Part shown: one piece after another, positions 26,437-34,522 of the stretch
Position numbering within the stretch: position 1 is the stretch's first letter
Layout of the letters: each line of letters opens with the position of its first letter
Source: Mycobacterium sp. KBS0706
GTDB lineage: Bacteria > Pseudomonadota > Alphaproteobacteria > DSM-16000 > Inquilinaceae
DNA length: 64,000 nucleotides
Assembly (NCBI RefSeq): GCF_005938675.2
Contig: NZ_VCCH02000008.1
Location: 1-64,000 of the forward strand
Direction of reading: 5' to 3'
Translations under genes and position numbers: made by a program
Notes under the pieces: generated by a model
What the model was told of the DNA's origin: nothing
Databases searched by the model: none
What the model saw: the letters and a program-made list of their open reading frames with translations, nothing else

Positions 26437-27420
26437 CTACAGCACGAAGTCGCCGGCGACCGGGGTCACGCCGCCGAGCAGCGCGATCGACAGGTCGGCC
26501 TGGCCGTCGCCGTCGATGTCGGCGCCGATCACGGTGAGCCCGCCGGCGGCGTCGAAGCGCAGCTCGCCGGCCTGGCCGGAGAAGGCGGCGCCGCCGATGA
26601 AGCTGAAGGCGGTGTCGCCGTTGCCGGCGTTGCCGTCGGCGTCGATGCCGGCGAGGTCGATCCTGTCGCCGTCGGCCGAGGAGAAATCGGCGATGACGTC
26701 GCGGGTGTCGAGGCCGGTGCCGGTGTCGCCGGCCGCGGCATAGACGAAGCGGTCGGCGCCGCTGCCGCCGATCAGCGTGTCGGCGCCAGCGCCGCCCGTG
26801 ATCCGGTCGCTGCCGTCGCCGCCGACCAGGCGGTCGGCGCCGCCGGCCCCGGCCAGCGTGTCGTCGCCACCCAGGCCGCGCAGGATGTCGCCGCCGTTGT
26901 CGCCGGTCAGCGTGTCGCCGAAGCGGCTGCCGTGAATGGTCTCGATATCGCCGGCGATGACGTCGCCCCCGGCGTTGCCGCCTTGGTTCACATGGGTGCC
27001 CAAGTTGATCGAGACCGCGGCGTCGCTTTCGGCGTAGCTGGCGATGTCGATGCCGTCGCCGCCGCTGAGGATGTCGGGGCCGGCGCCACCGCGCAGCAGG
27101 TCGTTGCCGGCACCGCCGTCGATCGTGTCGGCGCCGTTGCCGCCGGCGATCCGGTCGCGGTCGGCGCCGCCGGTGATCACGTCGCCGCCATTGCCGCCGC
27201 GCAGCCAGTCGAGGCCGGCGCCGCCATCGATGACGTCGAAGCCTTGGCTACCGTCGACGATGTCATCGCCGTCGCCGCCGGTGATCACGTCGAAGCCAAT
27301 GCCGCCGTCGATGATGTCGTCACCACCGCCGCCGCTCACCACATCGTTGCCGTTGCCGGCGTCGATGATGTCGTCGCCCGGCGTGCCGATGATGATGTCG
27401 GAACCGTTGGTCGCAGTCAT
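26437..27420 (-). CDS. RTX calcium-binding repeat protein 1
   Basis: A 327-residue protein made mostly of nonapeptide repeats of the G-G-x-G-x-D-x-U-x type from about residue 8 to 235 (GNGNDVVSGGGGDDIIDGG), which form calcium-loaded beta-rolls. The C-terminal 90 residues resemble the serralysin-type domain (RFVYAAAGDTG, DVIADFSSADGDRIDLAGID) and end in GDFVL, a type I secretion tail. There is no signal peptide, as expected for type I export. The start at 27420 is preferred because AAGGGGG is 8 bases upstream. No catalytic domain or transporter genes are nearby, so it is probably a structural or adhesive secreted protein. Confidence 0.85.
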   Translation of the reverse strand: MTATNGSDIIIGTPGDDIIDAGNGNDVVSGGGGDDIIDGGIGFDVITGGDGDDIVDGSQGFDVIDGGAGLDWLRGGNGGDVITGGADRDRIAGGNGADTIDGGAGNDLLRGGAGPDILSGGDGIDIASYAESDAAVSINLGTHVNQGGNAGGDVIAGDIETIHGSRFGDTLTGDNGGDILRGLGGDDTLAGAGGADRLVGGDGSDRITGGAGADTLIGGSGADRFVYAAAGDTGTGLDTRDVIADFSSADGDRIDLAGIDADGNAGNGDTAFSFIGGAAFSGQAGELRFDAAGGLTVIGADIDGDGQADLSIALLGGVTPVAGDFVL

Positions 27421-27618
27421 GTCCATGTCCCCCTTGCATGTCACACGCGATGTCCGAAGACGATGCCCGTCGCGGGGCAGGGGCCCGAAGGCCGCCGCTC
27501 GCCCGACCGGGGCGCGGCCCTGCCGAAGGCAAAGGCCGCAAACGGCCGCGAAAGTTCGTCGAGCCGGAGCGTCTTCAAAGGTTTCGCCGGCTTCTGTCTG
27601 ATTTCGCAACCGATTCGA

Positions 27619-27647
27619 AGTCTATATAGACTCGATCCTCTGAGGAT
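27619..27647. promoter_or_regulatory. Two adjacent palindromes upstream of RTX gene 1
   Basis: AGTCTATATAGACT (27619–27632, perfect) is followed at once by ATCCTC-T-GAGGAT (27635–27647). They lie about 200 bp upstream of the RTX start in an A/T-rich 390-bp intergenic region (27421–27816) that holds no convincing gene. Candidate operators; the regulator is unknown. Confidence 0.45.
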
Positions 27648-27816
27648 TGGGAGTGGATTCTGGCGATTGGAGTCTGATTTTCTGACGCAACGAAATTAAA
27701 GAAAATGGTCCGGATCGGATTTCAGACATGCGCCAGCATAAATCAGTAATATTTATTTGAAGCAATTGCCGGAGGAATGCCGAAGGTCTTGGGGCGATCG
27801 TGCCCGGCCCCCGGGC

Positions 27817-28470
27817 TCACCGCAGCGCGGTGCGGCGGGCGAGGGTCTTGCCGAGGCGCTCGATGGCGAAGTTGACGACGAAGTAGATTGCCGCGGCCAG
27901 CAGGTAGAATTGCAGGCTCATATAGTTGCGGCTGATCACCTCCTTGGTCGCCAGCAGCAGCTCGGTCACCCCGATCACCGACAGCAGGGTCGAGGCTTTG
28001 ACCATCTCGGTGCCGGTGTTGACCCAGCTGGGCAGGATCTGGCGCAGCGCCTGGGGCAGCAGGACCAGGACGACGGTCTGGCGGAAGCTGAGACCGAGAG
28101 ATTTCGCCGCCTCGGTCTGGCCGGGCGGGATCGCCTGCAGCGCGCCGCGCACGATCTCGCCGACATGCGAACTGCAGAACACGGCCAGCGCGAAGATGCC
28201 GGCTTGCACCGCGGTCAGCTGGATGCCGATGACGGAGAGGATGTAGAAGGCGGCCAGCACCAGGACCAGCACCGGCGTGCCGCGGATGAAGTCGACGAAC
28301 AGCCGCGCCGGCCAGCGCAGGGCGCGGCCGCCATAGGTCAGGGCCAGGCCGACCAGCACGCCGAAGACGGTGCCGGCGGCGATCGACAGCACCGAGATCT
28401 GCACCGTCAGCCAGGCCCCGTCGAGCAGGGCCCAGCGCGCCACCCAGATCTGCTGCAGGAAGGCCCCCAT
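27817..28470 (-). CDS. Polar amino-acid ABC permease (second)
   Basis: A 217-residue permease of the HisM/GlnP family with about five transmembrane segments. LFVDFIRGTPVLVLVLAAFY is the N-terminal family motif, and VGEIVRGALQAIPPGQTEAAKSLG with the EAA loop contacts the ATPase. Its start overlaps the preceding permease stop (ATGA on the minus strand), so the two form a heterodimeric channel. The operon (binding protein, permease, permease) lacks an ATPase gene. Confidence 0.92.
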   Translation of the reverse strand: MGAFLQQIWVARWALLDGAWLTVQISVLSIAAGTVFGVLVGLALTYGGRALRWPARLFVDFIRGTPVLVLVLAAFYILSVIGIQLTAVQAGIFALAVFCSSHVGEIVRGALQAIPPGQTEAAKSLGLSFRQTVVLVLLPQALRQILPSWVNTGTEMVKASTLLSVIGVTELLLATKEVISRNYMSLQFYLLAAAIYFVVNFAIERLGKTLARRTALR

Positions 28471-29141
28471 CACCGGGCTCCTCCGGGCAGCCGCAACCGC
28501 GCCTCGAGCCGGCGCAGCAGGAAGGCGATCAGGGTGCAGACGCAGACATAGAGCAGGGCGGTCACCAGCCAGGTCTCGATCACGCGGAAGCTCTCGGTGT
28601 TGATCTTGCGCGCGTAGAAGGTCAGCTCCGGCACCGCGATGGCGGCGGCCAGCGAGGTGTCCTTGAACAGCGAGATGAAGTTGCTGCCCAGCGCCGGCAG
28701 GATGTTGCGCAGCATCAAGGGCGCCACCAGCAGCCGGCGGATCTGCATCGGCTTGAGGCCGAGCGCGGTGCCGGCCTCGATCACGCCCTTCGGCACCGAC
28801 TGGATGCCGGCGCGGAATACCTCGACCAGATAGGCCCCGGCATAGACCGACAGCGAGGCGACGAAGCTGTCGATCTTGTCCAGCCGGATCCCCGCCCGCG
28901 GCAGAGCGAAGAACACGAACAGCAGGATCACGAGGATCGGCAGGTTGCGGAAGAAGGTGACGTAGCCGGAGGCGAGGCCGCGGGCGACCCGGCTGCGCGA
29001 GGTGGCGGCGAAGGCGCCGACCAGGCCGATGACGCAGCCGATCAGGATCGACACCACCGCCAGGCCGAGCCCGAGCGCCAGGCCGCTCAGCAGCAGGTCG
29101 CGGCTGTCCCAGACCACGCCGAAATTGAACTGATAGTTCAC
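28470..29141 (-). CDS. Polar amino-acid ABC permease (first)
   Basis: A 223-residue permease of the same family as the next gene, with FFRNLPILVILLFVFFALP and the EAA-type loop YLVEVFRAGIQSVPKGVIEAGTALG near residue 115. It is translationally coupled to the second permease. Separated by about 200 bp with a palindromic repeat element from the binding-protein gene upstream; the spacing and repeat may reduce its expression relative to the binding protein. Confidence 0.92.
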   Translation of the reverse strand: MNYQFNFGVVWDSRDLLLSGLALGLGLAVVSILIGCVIGLVGAFAATSRSRVARGLASGYVTFFRNLPILVILLFVFFALPRAGIRLDKIDSFVASLSVYAGAYLVEVFRAGIQSVPKGVIEAGTALGLKPMQIRRLLVAPLMLRNILPALGSNFISLFKDTSLAAAIAVPELTFYARKINTESFRVIETWLVTALLYVCVCTLIAFLLRRLEARLRLPGGAR

Positions 29142-29174
29142 CCGCGTCTCCGTTGGTGCCGTGGCGGAGGGGCC

Positions 29175-29318
29175 GGTGCCACCCCCTCACCCGAAATCGC
29201 GTCGCGATTTCGACCTCTCCCCAGGGAGAGGTGTAGGGCAGCCACTCTTTTTTCCCTCTCCTCGGGGAGAGGGAGGGGCCCGGCCCGTCGGGGCCGGGAG
29301 GGTGAGGGGGCTGGCACC
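29175..29318. repeat. Intergenic palindromic element, family 1 copy A
   Basis: Terminal arms GGTGCCA-CCCCCTCACCC and GGGTGAGGGGG-CTGGCACC flank an inner hairpin pair (GAAATCGCGTCGCGATTTC and CCTCTCCCC…GGGGAGAGG-type stems). The same core, in opposite orientation, is found at 58633–58760 near another ABC binding-protein gene. G/C-rich, noncoding, and located between binding-protein and permease genes of the amino-acid importer. Confidence 0.75.
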
Positions 29319-29337
29319 GGCCTTTGTCGCCAGAGCG

Positions 29338-30180
29338 TCAGCGCATTTCCGTGGGGAAGCCGATGGCGGGCGCCGGCGGGCGCTGGCCGAACCATTGCTC
29401 GAAGGAGGCAGCGTAGGTCTCGTATTCGACCCCGGTCATCGCCTCGTGCAGCGCGGTGTTGACGAAGTTCAGCCAGTCCTGGTCGCCCTTCTTCACGGCG
29501 CAGGAATAGGTCTGCGGTTGCCAGCCGTAGCCGGCGTCGAGATATCGGTCCGGGTTCTGCTTCATGAACCAGCGCAGCGACGACACGTCGGTGGCGGCGG
29601 CGTCGGCACGGCCGGAGTTGAGCGCCTCATACATCAGGTCGGTGCTCTCATACTGGTCGACCGCCGCCTGCGGCAGCGCCGCATGCACCATGTCCTCGGC
29701 ATAGACGTTCTGCAGCACCGAGACGGTGACGCCGCTGCCGGCCGCCTTCAACTCGTCATAGCTCTTGTACTTGCCGTCCTTCATCAGCAGCAGGCCGACG
29801 CCTTCCCGGTAATAGGGGATGGTGAAGTTCACCTGCTGCGCCCGGGCCGCAGTGACGGTGATGAACTGGCAGGTGATGTCGACCTTGTCGGTGGTCAGGT
29901 TCGGGATGCGGGCGTCGGAGGACTGGACCACGAACTCGACCTTGCTCGGGTCGTTGAACAGGCCCTTGGCGATGATCTTGGCCATGTCGATGTCGAAGCC
30001 GGCGAGGTCGCCCTGCTCGGTCTTGAAATGCCAGGGCGGGTTGGTGCTGCCGGTGCCGACGATCAGCTTGCCGCGGCTCAGCACCTCCTGGAGCTTGTCG
30101 GCCGCAAAGGCGCCGCCGGCGGTGCCCAGCAGCAGGGCGGCGGCGCTGACCGAAAGCAGCGTCCGGGTCACGATGCGCAT
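29338..30180 (-). CDS. Polar amino-acid ABC transporter binding protein
   Basis: A 280-residue periplasmic binding protein (SBP_bac_3 type). The signal peptide ends GGAFA near residue 28. LSRGKLIVGTGSTNPPWHF begins the mature domain, followed by GDLAGFDIDMAKIIAKGLF and TDKVDITCQFITVTAARAQQVNFT, the pattern of His/Gln/cystine-type proteins. GGAGG stands five bases before the ATG at 30180; an ATG at 30192 is possible but lacks it. Divergent from an IclR gene across a region with two palindromes, so probably IclR-controlled. The amino acid transported is not evident. Confidence 0.9.
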   Translation of the reverse strand: MRIVTRTLLSVSAAALLLGTAGGAFAADKLQEVLSRGKLIVGTGSTNPPWHFKTEQGDLAGFDIDMAKIIAKGLFNDPSKVEFVVQSSDARIPNLTTDKVDITCQFITVTAARAQQVNFTIPYYREGVGLLLMKDGKYKSYDELKAAGSGVTVSVLQNVYAEDMVHAALPQAAVDQYESTDLMYEALNSGRADAAATDVSSLRWFMKQNPDRYLDAGYGWQPQTYSCAVKKGDQDWLNFVNTALHEAMTGVEYETYAASFEQWFGQRPPAPAIGFPTEMR

Positions 30181-30198
30181 CTCAGCCTCCATGTTTTC

Positions 30199-30238
30199 TG
30201 TCCAGTATATCGGACAATGGTCTTGTATGTCGGACAAG
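30199..30238. promoter_or_regulatory. Paired TGTCCGA-type palindromes, candidate IclR operator
   Basis: TGTCC-AGTATATC-GGACA at 30199–30216 and CTTGT-ATGTCGG-ACAAG at 30222–30238 lie 23 bp apart, centre to centre, in the 113-bp gap between the divergent ABC and IclR genes. Both carry a CGGACA half-site (ATCGGACAA and GTCGGACAA). The same core recurs at 45696–45714, before the epimerase gene. Confidence 0.55.
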
Positions 30239-30293
30239 CGATACGATAGGCTCGGCTTGGGACAAATGCAATCGACCCAACGGAGGAGAGCCA

Positions 30294-31064
30294 ATGGCCG
30301 GGGCGACCAGCCGGGAGCGGGGCATCGATCGGGCGGTGGCGATCCTGGAGCATCTGCAGGCGCGGCGCGGGCCGGTGCGGATGGGCGAGCTGGCCAAGGC
30401 GATCGGCGCTCCGCGCTCGACCCTGTACGAGATCGTCGGCCGGCTGACCGCGGCCGGGATCCTGGAGCCGGCGGGCGAGGGCGGGGCGGTGTTCTTCGGC
30501 CGTGCCGTGCATTACTACGCCCAGACCTATGTCGCCGGCGTCGACCTGTTGAGCCGGGCCCGGCGCGAGGTGCTGGGGTTGGCCACAGAGACCGGCGAGA
30601 CGACACAGTTCTGCATGCTCGACGGCGACAAATACGTGGTGATGCTGAACGAGCCCGGGCGGCGCACCTTCCGCATCACCTCCGAGGTCGGGATCCGGCT
30701 GCCGATCCCCTGGACCGCCTCCGGCCGCCTGCTGGTGGCCCATCTGGACGCCGCCGGCATCGCCGGCTTCATTCCGGCGGAGGATTTCACGCTGCCCTCG
30801 GGCGAGCGGATCGAGCTCGCTGCCTTCGTCGCCGAGACCGAGGCCGCGCGGGCGCGCGGCTATGCCGTGACCGAGGAGCTGGTCGACCGCTTCACCTGCT
30901 GCCTGGCGGCGCCGGTGGTGGACCATGACGCGCGGGCGGTGGCGACCTTGTGCCTGGTCACCCCGCTGGACACGCCGGAGGCACGGCGGCAGGCGCTGCT
31001 CGACACCCTGATCGCCGCCGCCCGCCGCCTGTCCCTCGCGCCGCCAGGGGCGGTGGGGCTGTAG
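30294..31064 (+). CDS. IclR-family regulator of the amino-acid importer
   Basis: A 256-residue IclR protein. The winged HTH is at about residues 10–70 (AVAILEHLQARRGPVRMGEL, PRSTLYEIVGRLTAAGIL), followed by the GAF-like effector domain from about 85. This contains LATETGETTQFCMLDGDKYVVM and the PWTASGRLL motif typical of the family; EELVDRFTCCLAAPVVDHD is the conserved end. GGAGGAG lies 6 bases before the ATG. Divergent from the SBP gene with two palindromes between, it most likely represses or activates that transporter. Its ligand is unknown. Confidence 0.9.
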   Translation: MAGATSRERGIDRAVAILEHLQARRGPVRMGELAKAIGAPRSTLYEIVGRLTAAGILEPAGEGGAVFFGRAVHYYAQTYVAGVDLLSRARREVLGLATETGETTQFCMLDGDKYVVMLNEPGRRTFRITSEVGIRLPIPWTASGRLLVAHLDAAGIAGFIPAEDFTLPSGERIELAAFVAETEAARARGYAVTEELVDRFTCCLAAPVVDHDARAVATLCLVTPLDTPEARRQALLDTLIAAARRLSLAPPGAVGL

Positions 31065-31147
31065 GGTCGGGGCGCCGGAGAGCATCGATCTCCGCGGGAT
31101 CTGGCTCCCAGTGTGCTATCCTGCGAGGCGCAGGGGAGCACACATCC

Positions 31148-31459
31148 ATGACTTCGAATGAGCGGCTGCCAAGAAAAGGTGATCGCTACGTGGTTCACAC
31201 AGCCTTCAAGGGCATTGTCACCACCCAGTGGTTCGCTCCCTACTCCGGTGGAGAACTAAGGGATTTTCCGCATTCCTTGGAGTTCGAAGTGATGGCGGAT
31301 CTTCCGGAAGGTGCGACAGCCATCATCGCCAACCCGCTCGAATACGAAAGCTGGCAACGGGAATTGGTGAGTGAAGATGAGTATACTGACGACCTTTACG
31401 GTGGGTATGGCTTGACCATCACCCTGGATCAATTGGCAGCGAACTGCAGGAGCCTGTAG
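31148..31459 (+). CDS. Orphan 103-residue protein, low-GC compared with neighbours
   Basis: ATG at 31148 with GGGGAG about 11 bases upstream; the stop abuts the stop of the convergent VOC gene exactly. The protein is acidic and compact (RYVVHTAFKGIVTTQWFAPY, SLEFEVMADLPEGATAII, LVSEDEYTDDLYGGYGLTIT), with no signal peptide or Cys pair. The gene is near 50% G+C with A/T-ending codons, well below its neighbours. This suggests recent acquisition and fits small immunity- or antitoxin-like orphans, but no partner gene is adjacent. The function is not recognised. Confidence 0.65.
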   Translation: MTSNERLPRKGDRYVVHTAFKGIVTTQWFAPYSGGELRDFPHSLEFEVMADLPEGATAIIANPLEYESWQRELVSEDEYTDDLYGGYGLTITLDQLAANCRSL

Positions 31460-31858
31460 TCAGGCGACGGCCTCATTTCGATGGCACACCGCCTCGATGC
31501 GGTTGCCGTCGGGGTCGAGCAGGAAGGCGGCGTAGTAGCTCGGGTGGTATTCCAGCCGCAGGCCCGGGGCGCCGCCGTCGCGGCCACCCTGGGCCAGGCC
31601 GGCGCGCCAGAACGCGTCCACCGCCGCGCGGTCCGGCGCCTTGAAGCACCAGTGGCGGCGCGGCGCGTCCTCCGGCCGGTCACCGGGCAGGATCGACAGG
31701 TAGCTGCGCTCCGGATGCGCCGCGTCGCAGCGCGCGCCATAGCCGATCCAGCCCCGGCTGGAGCCGACCTTGGTGACGCCGAGCGCCGCCAGCACCGCAT
31801 CGTAGAAGCGCTCCGCCGCGGCGAGGTCGGAGACGGTGATCGAGACATGGTCGAGCAT
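31460..31858 (-). CDS. VOC-superfamily (glyoxalase-like) protein
   Basis: A 132-residue protein with two beta-alpha-beta-beta-beta modules. MLDHVSITVSDLAAAERFYDAVLAAL is the first module with a metal-type His4. HWCFKAPDRAAVDAFWRAGL begins the second, and YYAAFLLDPDGNRIEAVCH ends it with a conserved Glu. This group of small VOC proteins includes lyases and resistance-type binders; the substrate is not predictable. It lies 8 bp after the cyclase gene on the same strand, so co-transcription is likely. Confidence 0.85.
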   Translation of the reverse strand: MLDHVSITVSDLAAAERFYDAVLAALGVTKVGSSRGWIGYGARCDAAHPERSYLSILPGDRPEDAPRRHWCFKAPDRAAVDAFWRAGLAQGGRDGGAPGLRLEYHPSYYAAFLLDPDGNRIEAVCHRNEAVA

Positions 31859-31866
31859 GGCGGGCC

Positions 31867-33723
31867 TCAGGGCTGGCCGGCCGGAGACGGATCCTCCAGC
31901 CGGAAGATCTCGATCTCGGTCCGCCGGCCCGGCACGGCCTGGACGCCGAGGCTGCGCAGGCCGGACCGATCGGCCGCCAGCGCCACGGTCTCGCCGCTGG
32001 CCAGCACCACAATCTCGTCCGTCGGCGCCACCGCCTTGCCCAGCTGCTCCAGCCGGTTGCCGAGATTCACCGCGTCGCCGACGATGGTATAGCCCGACCG
32101 GCCGCTCATGCCGATGTTGCCGGCCACCACCCGGCCGCTGTGGATGCCGATGCGCAGGCGCAGCGGCGCCAGGCCGCGGCCGCGCCGGGCGGCGTTGTCC
32201 GCCGTGATCGCCGCGGCGATGGCGCGGGCGGCGCGCAAGGCTCGGTCGGCATGGTCCGGCTGGTCGTCCGGCGCGCCCCAGAAGGCCATGACGCAGTCGC
32301 CGATGAACTTGTCGATGGTGCCGCCCTCGGCCTCGACGCAGCGGCCCAGCAGGTCGAAATGGGCGTTCAGCATGGCGGCGACCTCGGCCGCCGGCATCCG
32401 CTCGGCCGCGGCGGTGAAGTCGACGATGTCGGTGAACATCACCGTCACCAGCCGCTCCGCCGACGGCACGGCTCCGCCGCTGCGCAGCAGGCGCCGGACC
32501 AGCGATTTCGGCACATAGGTCTCGAGCCAGCGCAGCCCGGTCAGCATGGTGTTGTAGGCGCGGGCCTGCTCGTTCAGCTCGGAGAACAGGCTGCCGGGCA
32601 GCGGGCGCAGGGCGGCGAAGTCGAGCGAGCCGACGGCGCGCACCTCCCGCGCCATGGCGCCGACCGGGCGGGCGATGGCGCGGCTGACCGCGATCGCGAC
32701 CAGGATGGCGATCGCCAGCACGGCGAGGCCCGCCAGGGCGGCGCGCAGCAGGTCGTCGTCCGGCTTGTCCAGCACCGCCACCGGCACCTCGACGCCGACG
32801 ATCAGCGGCACCGGGTCGAAGTTTGGGATGGTCCGGGTCAGGACGACGCGGCCATCATCGCCGAGCCGCACGATTCGGGCCTCCAGCCCGGTCTCGCCGA
32901 CCGTCTCGGCCTCTCCCTCGGCCCACAGCGAGGCCAGGAACGGGTCGCCGATCTCATCCAGCCGGGGCAGAGGGTGTTCGGGCGACAGTGCCGGCCGCTG
33001 CGCCGCCATGGCCGGATGGGCCAGCACCCGGTCGCGGCCGTACAGGATGAAGGGCGTGGTGCCGGGGTTGCTCGCCGCGATCGTCTGCAGGTGGTCGGAC
33101 AGGGCGTCGATCGTGATCGTGGCCCGCAGCACCCCGGCGAAGCGGCTCCCGGCCTGGACCGGCCGGCTGAGATTGGCGACCGAGGTGCGCATCGATTCCG
33201 CCGGCACGAAGTAGACCGGGCCCCAGACGGAGTCGTCGCGGCCGCGTGCCTGCTCGATCTCGCGCCGCTCCTGGTCGGTGTGGATCTTGTCGGTGAAGGC
33301 AAAGACGCCATGCGGGCCCTGGGTGACGCCGCGGATCGTGCCGTCGGGCGCGGTCAGGGACAGGACGCGGACCTGCGGCGTGCCGGCCAGGGCGCCGGTC
33401 AACAGCCGGTCCAGCGCCGCGCCATCGTTCGGATTGATCTCTCCGGAGGCGATCTGCCGCGACAGGAAGGCCAGCTGGTCCTCGACCGGGGTGAAGCGGT
33501 CGCCGATCCGGGCCTGGACCGAATCGAGCCCCAGCTGCGCCGTCCGGGCCAGCAGGTCGCGGGTGGTGCCGGCGGTCATGAACCAGAACACGGCCAGCAC
33601 GTCGATCGTGGTCAGCGCCACCAGCCCGGCCATCACCACGGCCAGCGTGCCGGACAACGGGATGGTGCGGCGCCGGGCGGGCGCGGCGCGCCGATCCGTC
33701 GTGGTCTCCGCCTCTGTCGCCAA
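31867..33723 (-). CDS. Membrane class III adenylate/guanylate cyclase with periplasmic sensor
   Basis: A 618-residue protein from a TTG at 33723, chosen because GGAGG lies six bases upstream; a longer GTG start at 33750 has no such site. Two membrane spans (about residues 25–50 and 335–355) bracket a periplasmic CACHE-like sensor (TDKIHTDQERREIEQARGRD, FVPAESMRTSVANLSRPV). A short HAMP-like linker is followed by the class III catalytic domain (about 430–610). Metal-binding Asp residues sit in FTDIVDFTAAAERMP and FIGDCVMAFWGAPD, and the Asn/Arg transition-state pair in VGDAVNLGNRLE. It should turn an external signal into cyclic nucleotide synthesis. Upstream of the VOC gene. Confidence 0.88.
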   Translation of the reverse strand: MATEAETTTDRRAAPARRRTIPLSGTLAVVMAGLVALTTIDVLAVFWFMTAGTTRDLLARTAQLGLDSVQARIGDRFTPVEDQLAFLSRQIASGEINPNDGAALDRLLTGALAGTPQVRVLSLTAPDGTIRGVTQGPHGVFAFTDKIHTDQERREIEQARGRDDSVWGPVYFVPAESMRTSVANLSRPVQAGSRFAGVLRATITIDALSDHLQTIAASNPGTTPFILYGRDRVLAHPAMAAQRPALSPEHPLPRLDEIGDPFLASLWAEGEAETVGETGLEARIVRLGDDGRVVLTRTIPNFDPVPLIVGVEVPVAVLDKPDDDLLRAALAGLAVLAIAILVAIAVSRAIARPVGAMAREVRAVGSLDFAALRPLPGSLFSELNEQARAYNTMLTGLRWLETYVPKSLVRRLLRSGGAVPSAERLVTVMFTDIVDFTAAAERMPAAEVAAMLNAHFDLLGRCVEAEGGTIDKFIGDCVMAFWGAPDDQPDHADRALRAARAIAAAITADNAARRGRGLAPLRLRIGIHSGRVVAGNIGMSGRSGYTIVGDAVNLGNRLEQLGKAVAPTDEIVVLASGETVALAADRSGLRSLGVQAVPGRRTEIEIFRLEDPSPAGQP

Positions 33724-33796
33724 ACCGTCGCCTCCTCGCGCTGGCGGCACCTTACACCACGCCGACGGAAATCCCCGCCGGGGTGTTGACTGCAGG

Positions 33797-34522
33797 ATGA
33801 CCGATACTCCGACCTATATCGGCACCGCCGGCTGGAGCATGCCTTCGCGCTACGCCGAGCGGTTCCCGGCCGAAGGCTCGCATCTCGAGCGCTATGCCCG
33901 GCGGCTGAACGCGGCCGAGATCAACACCTCGTTCTATCGCCCGCATCGCCGGGCCACCTATGAGCACTGGGCCGCCAGCGTGCCGGCGGATTTCCGCTTC
34001 GCTGTCAAGCTGCCGCGGACCATGACCCATGAGCAGCGTCTGAAGGATTGCGGCGACCTGCTGGACCGTTTCATCGGGGAGGCGACGGGGCTGGGGCCGC
34101 AGCTCGGTGTGCTGCTGGTGCAGCTCCCGCCGAGCCTGCCCTTCGAGGCGGAGGCGGTGGAAGGGTTCTTTGCCGAACTGCGCCGCCGGATCGATGCGCC
34201 GGCCGCCTGCGAGCCGCGCCATGCCAGCTGGTTCGGGCCGGAGGCGGAGGAGTTGCTGGCGGCGCTGCAGATCGCTCGCGTCGCTGCCGATCCGGCCCGT
34301 GCGACCGGGGCAGGGGCGCCGGGCGGCTGGGGCGGGTTGGTCTATTACCGGCTGCACGGGTCGCCGAAGATCTACTATTCCGACTATGACGAGGCCGTGC
34401 TGGCCGGGATGCGACGACGGCTGCAGAAGCATCGGGCGGCGGGCGTTCCGGCCTGGTGCATCTTCGACAACACCGCCGCCTTCGCCGCCCTCGGCAACGC
34501 CCTCGCCGTCACGGGGCTGTAG
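33797..34522 (+). CDS. DUF72-family protein
   Basis: A 241-residue TIM-barrel-like protein of the DUF72 (YecE) family. The N-terminus YIGTAGWSMPSRYAERFP is diagnostic, followed by EINTSFYRPHRRATYEHWAASVP, FAVKLPRTMTHEQRL, VLLVQLPPSLPFEAEAV and YYRLHGSPKIYYSDYDEAVL. The family has conserved acidic/His surface residues, but no established enzymatic role. It is divergent from the cyclase gene, and its 3' end overlaps the convergent sortase gene by 14 bp. Confidence 0.9.
   Translation: MTDTPTYIGTAGWSMPSRYAERFPAEGSHLERYARRLNAAEINTSFYRPHRRATYEHWAASVPADFRFAVKLPRTMTHEQRLKDCGDLLDRFIGEATGLGPQLGVLLVQLPPSLPFEAEAVEGFFAELRRRIDAPAACEPRHASWFGPEAEELLAALQIARVAADPARATGAGAPGGWGGLVYYRLHGSPKIYYSDYDEAVLAGMRRRLQKHRAAGVPAWCIFDNTAAFAALGNALAVTGL

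Noticed and set aside
27000-27400. Short regular repeats that could suggest a CRISPR array
   Set aside because: Repeats are 27 bp, variable, contiguous and in frame with RTX GGxGxDxUx motifs; there are no unique spacers and no cas genes.
27438-27629. 63-codon + strand frame upstream of RTX gene 1
   Set aside because: No ribosome-binding site, Arg/Gly/Pro-rich translation, and it overlaps the palindromic control region.
26410-27699. Long frame antisense to RTX gene 1 rich in Val/Ala/Gly
   Set aside because: The repeats come from the RTX nonapeptide coding pattern on the minus strand.
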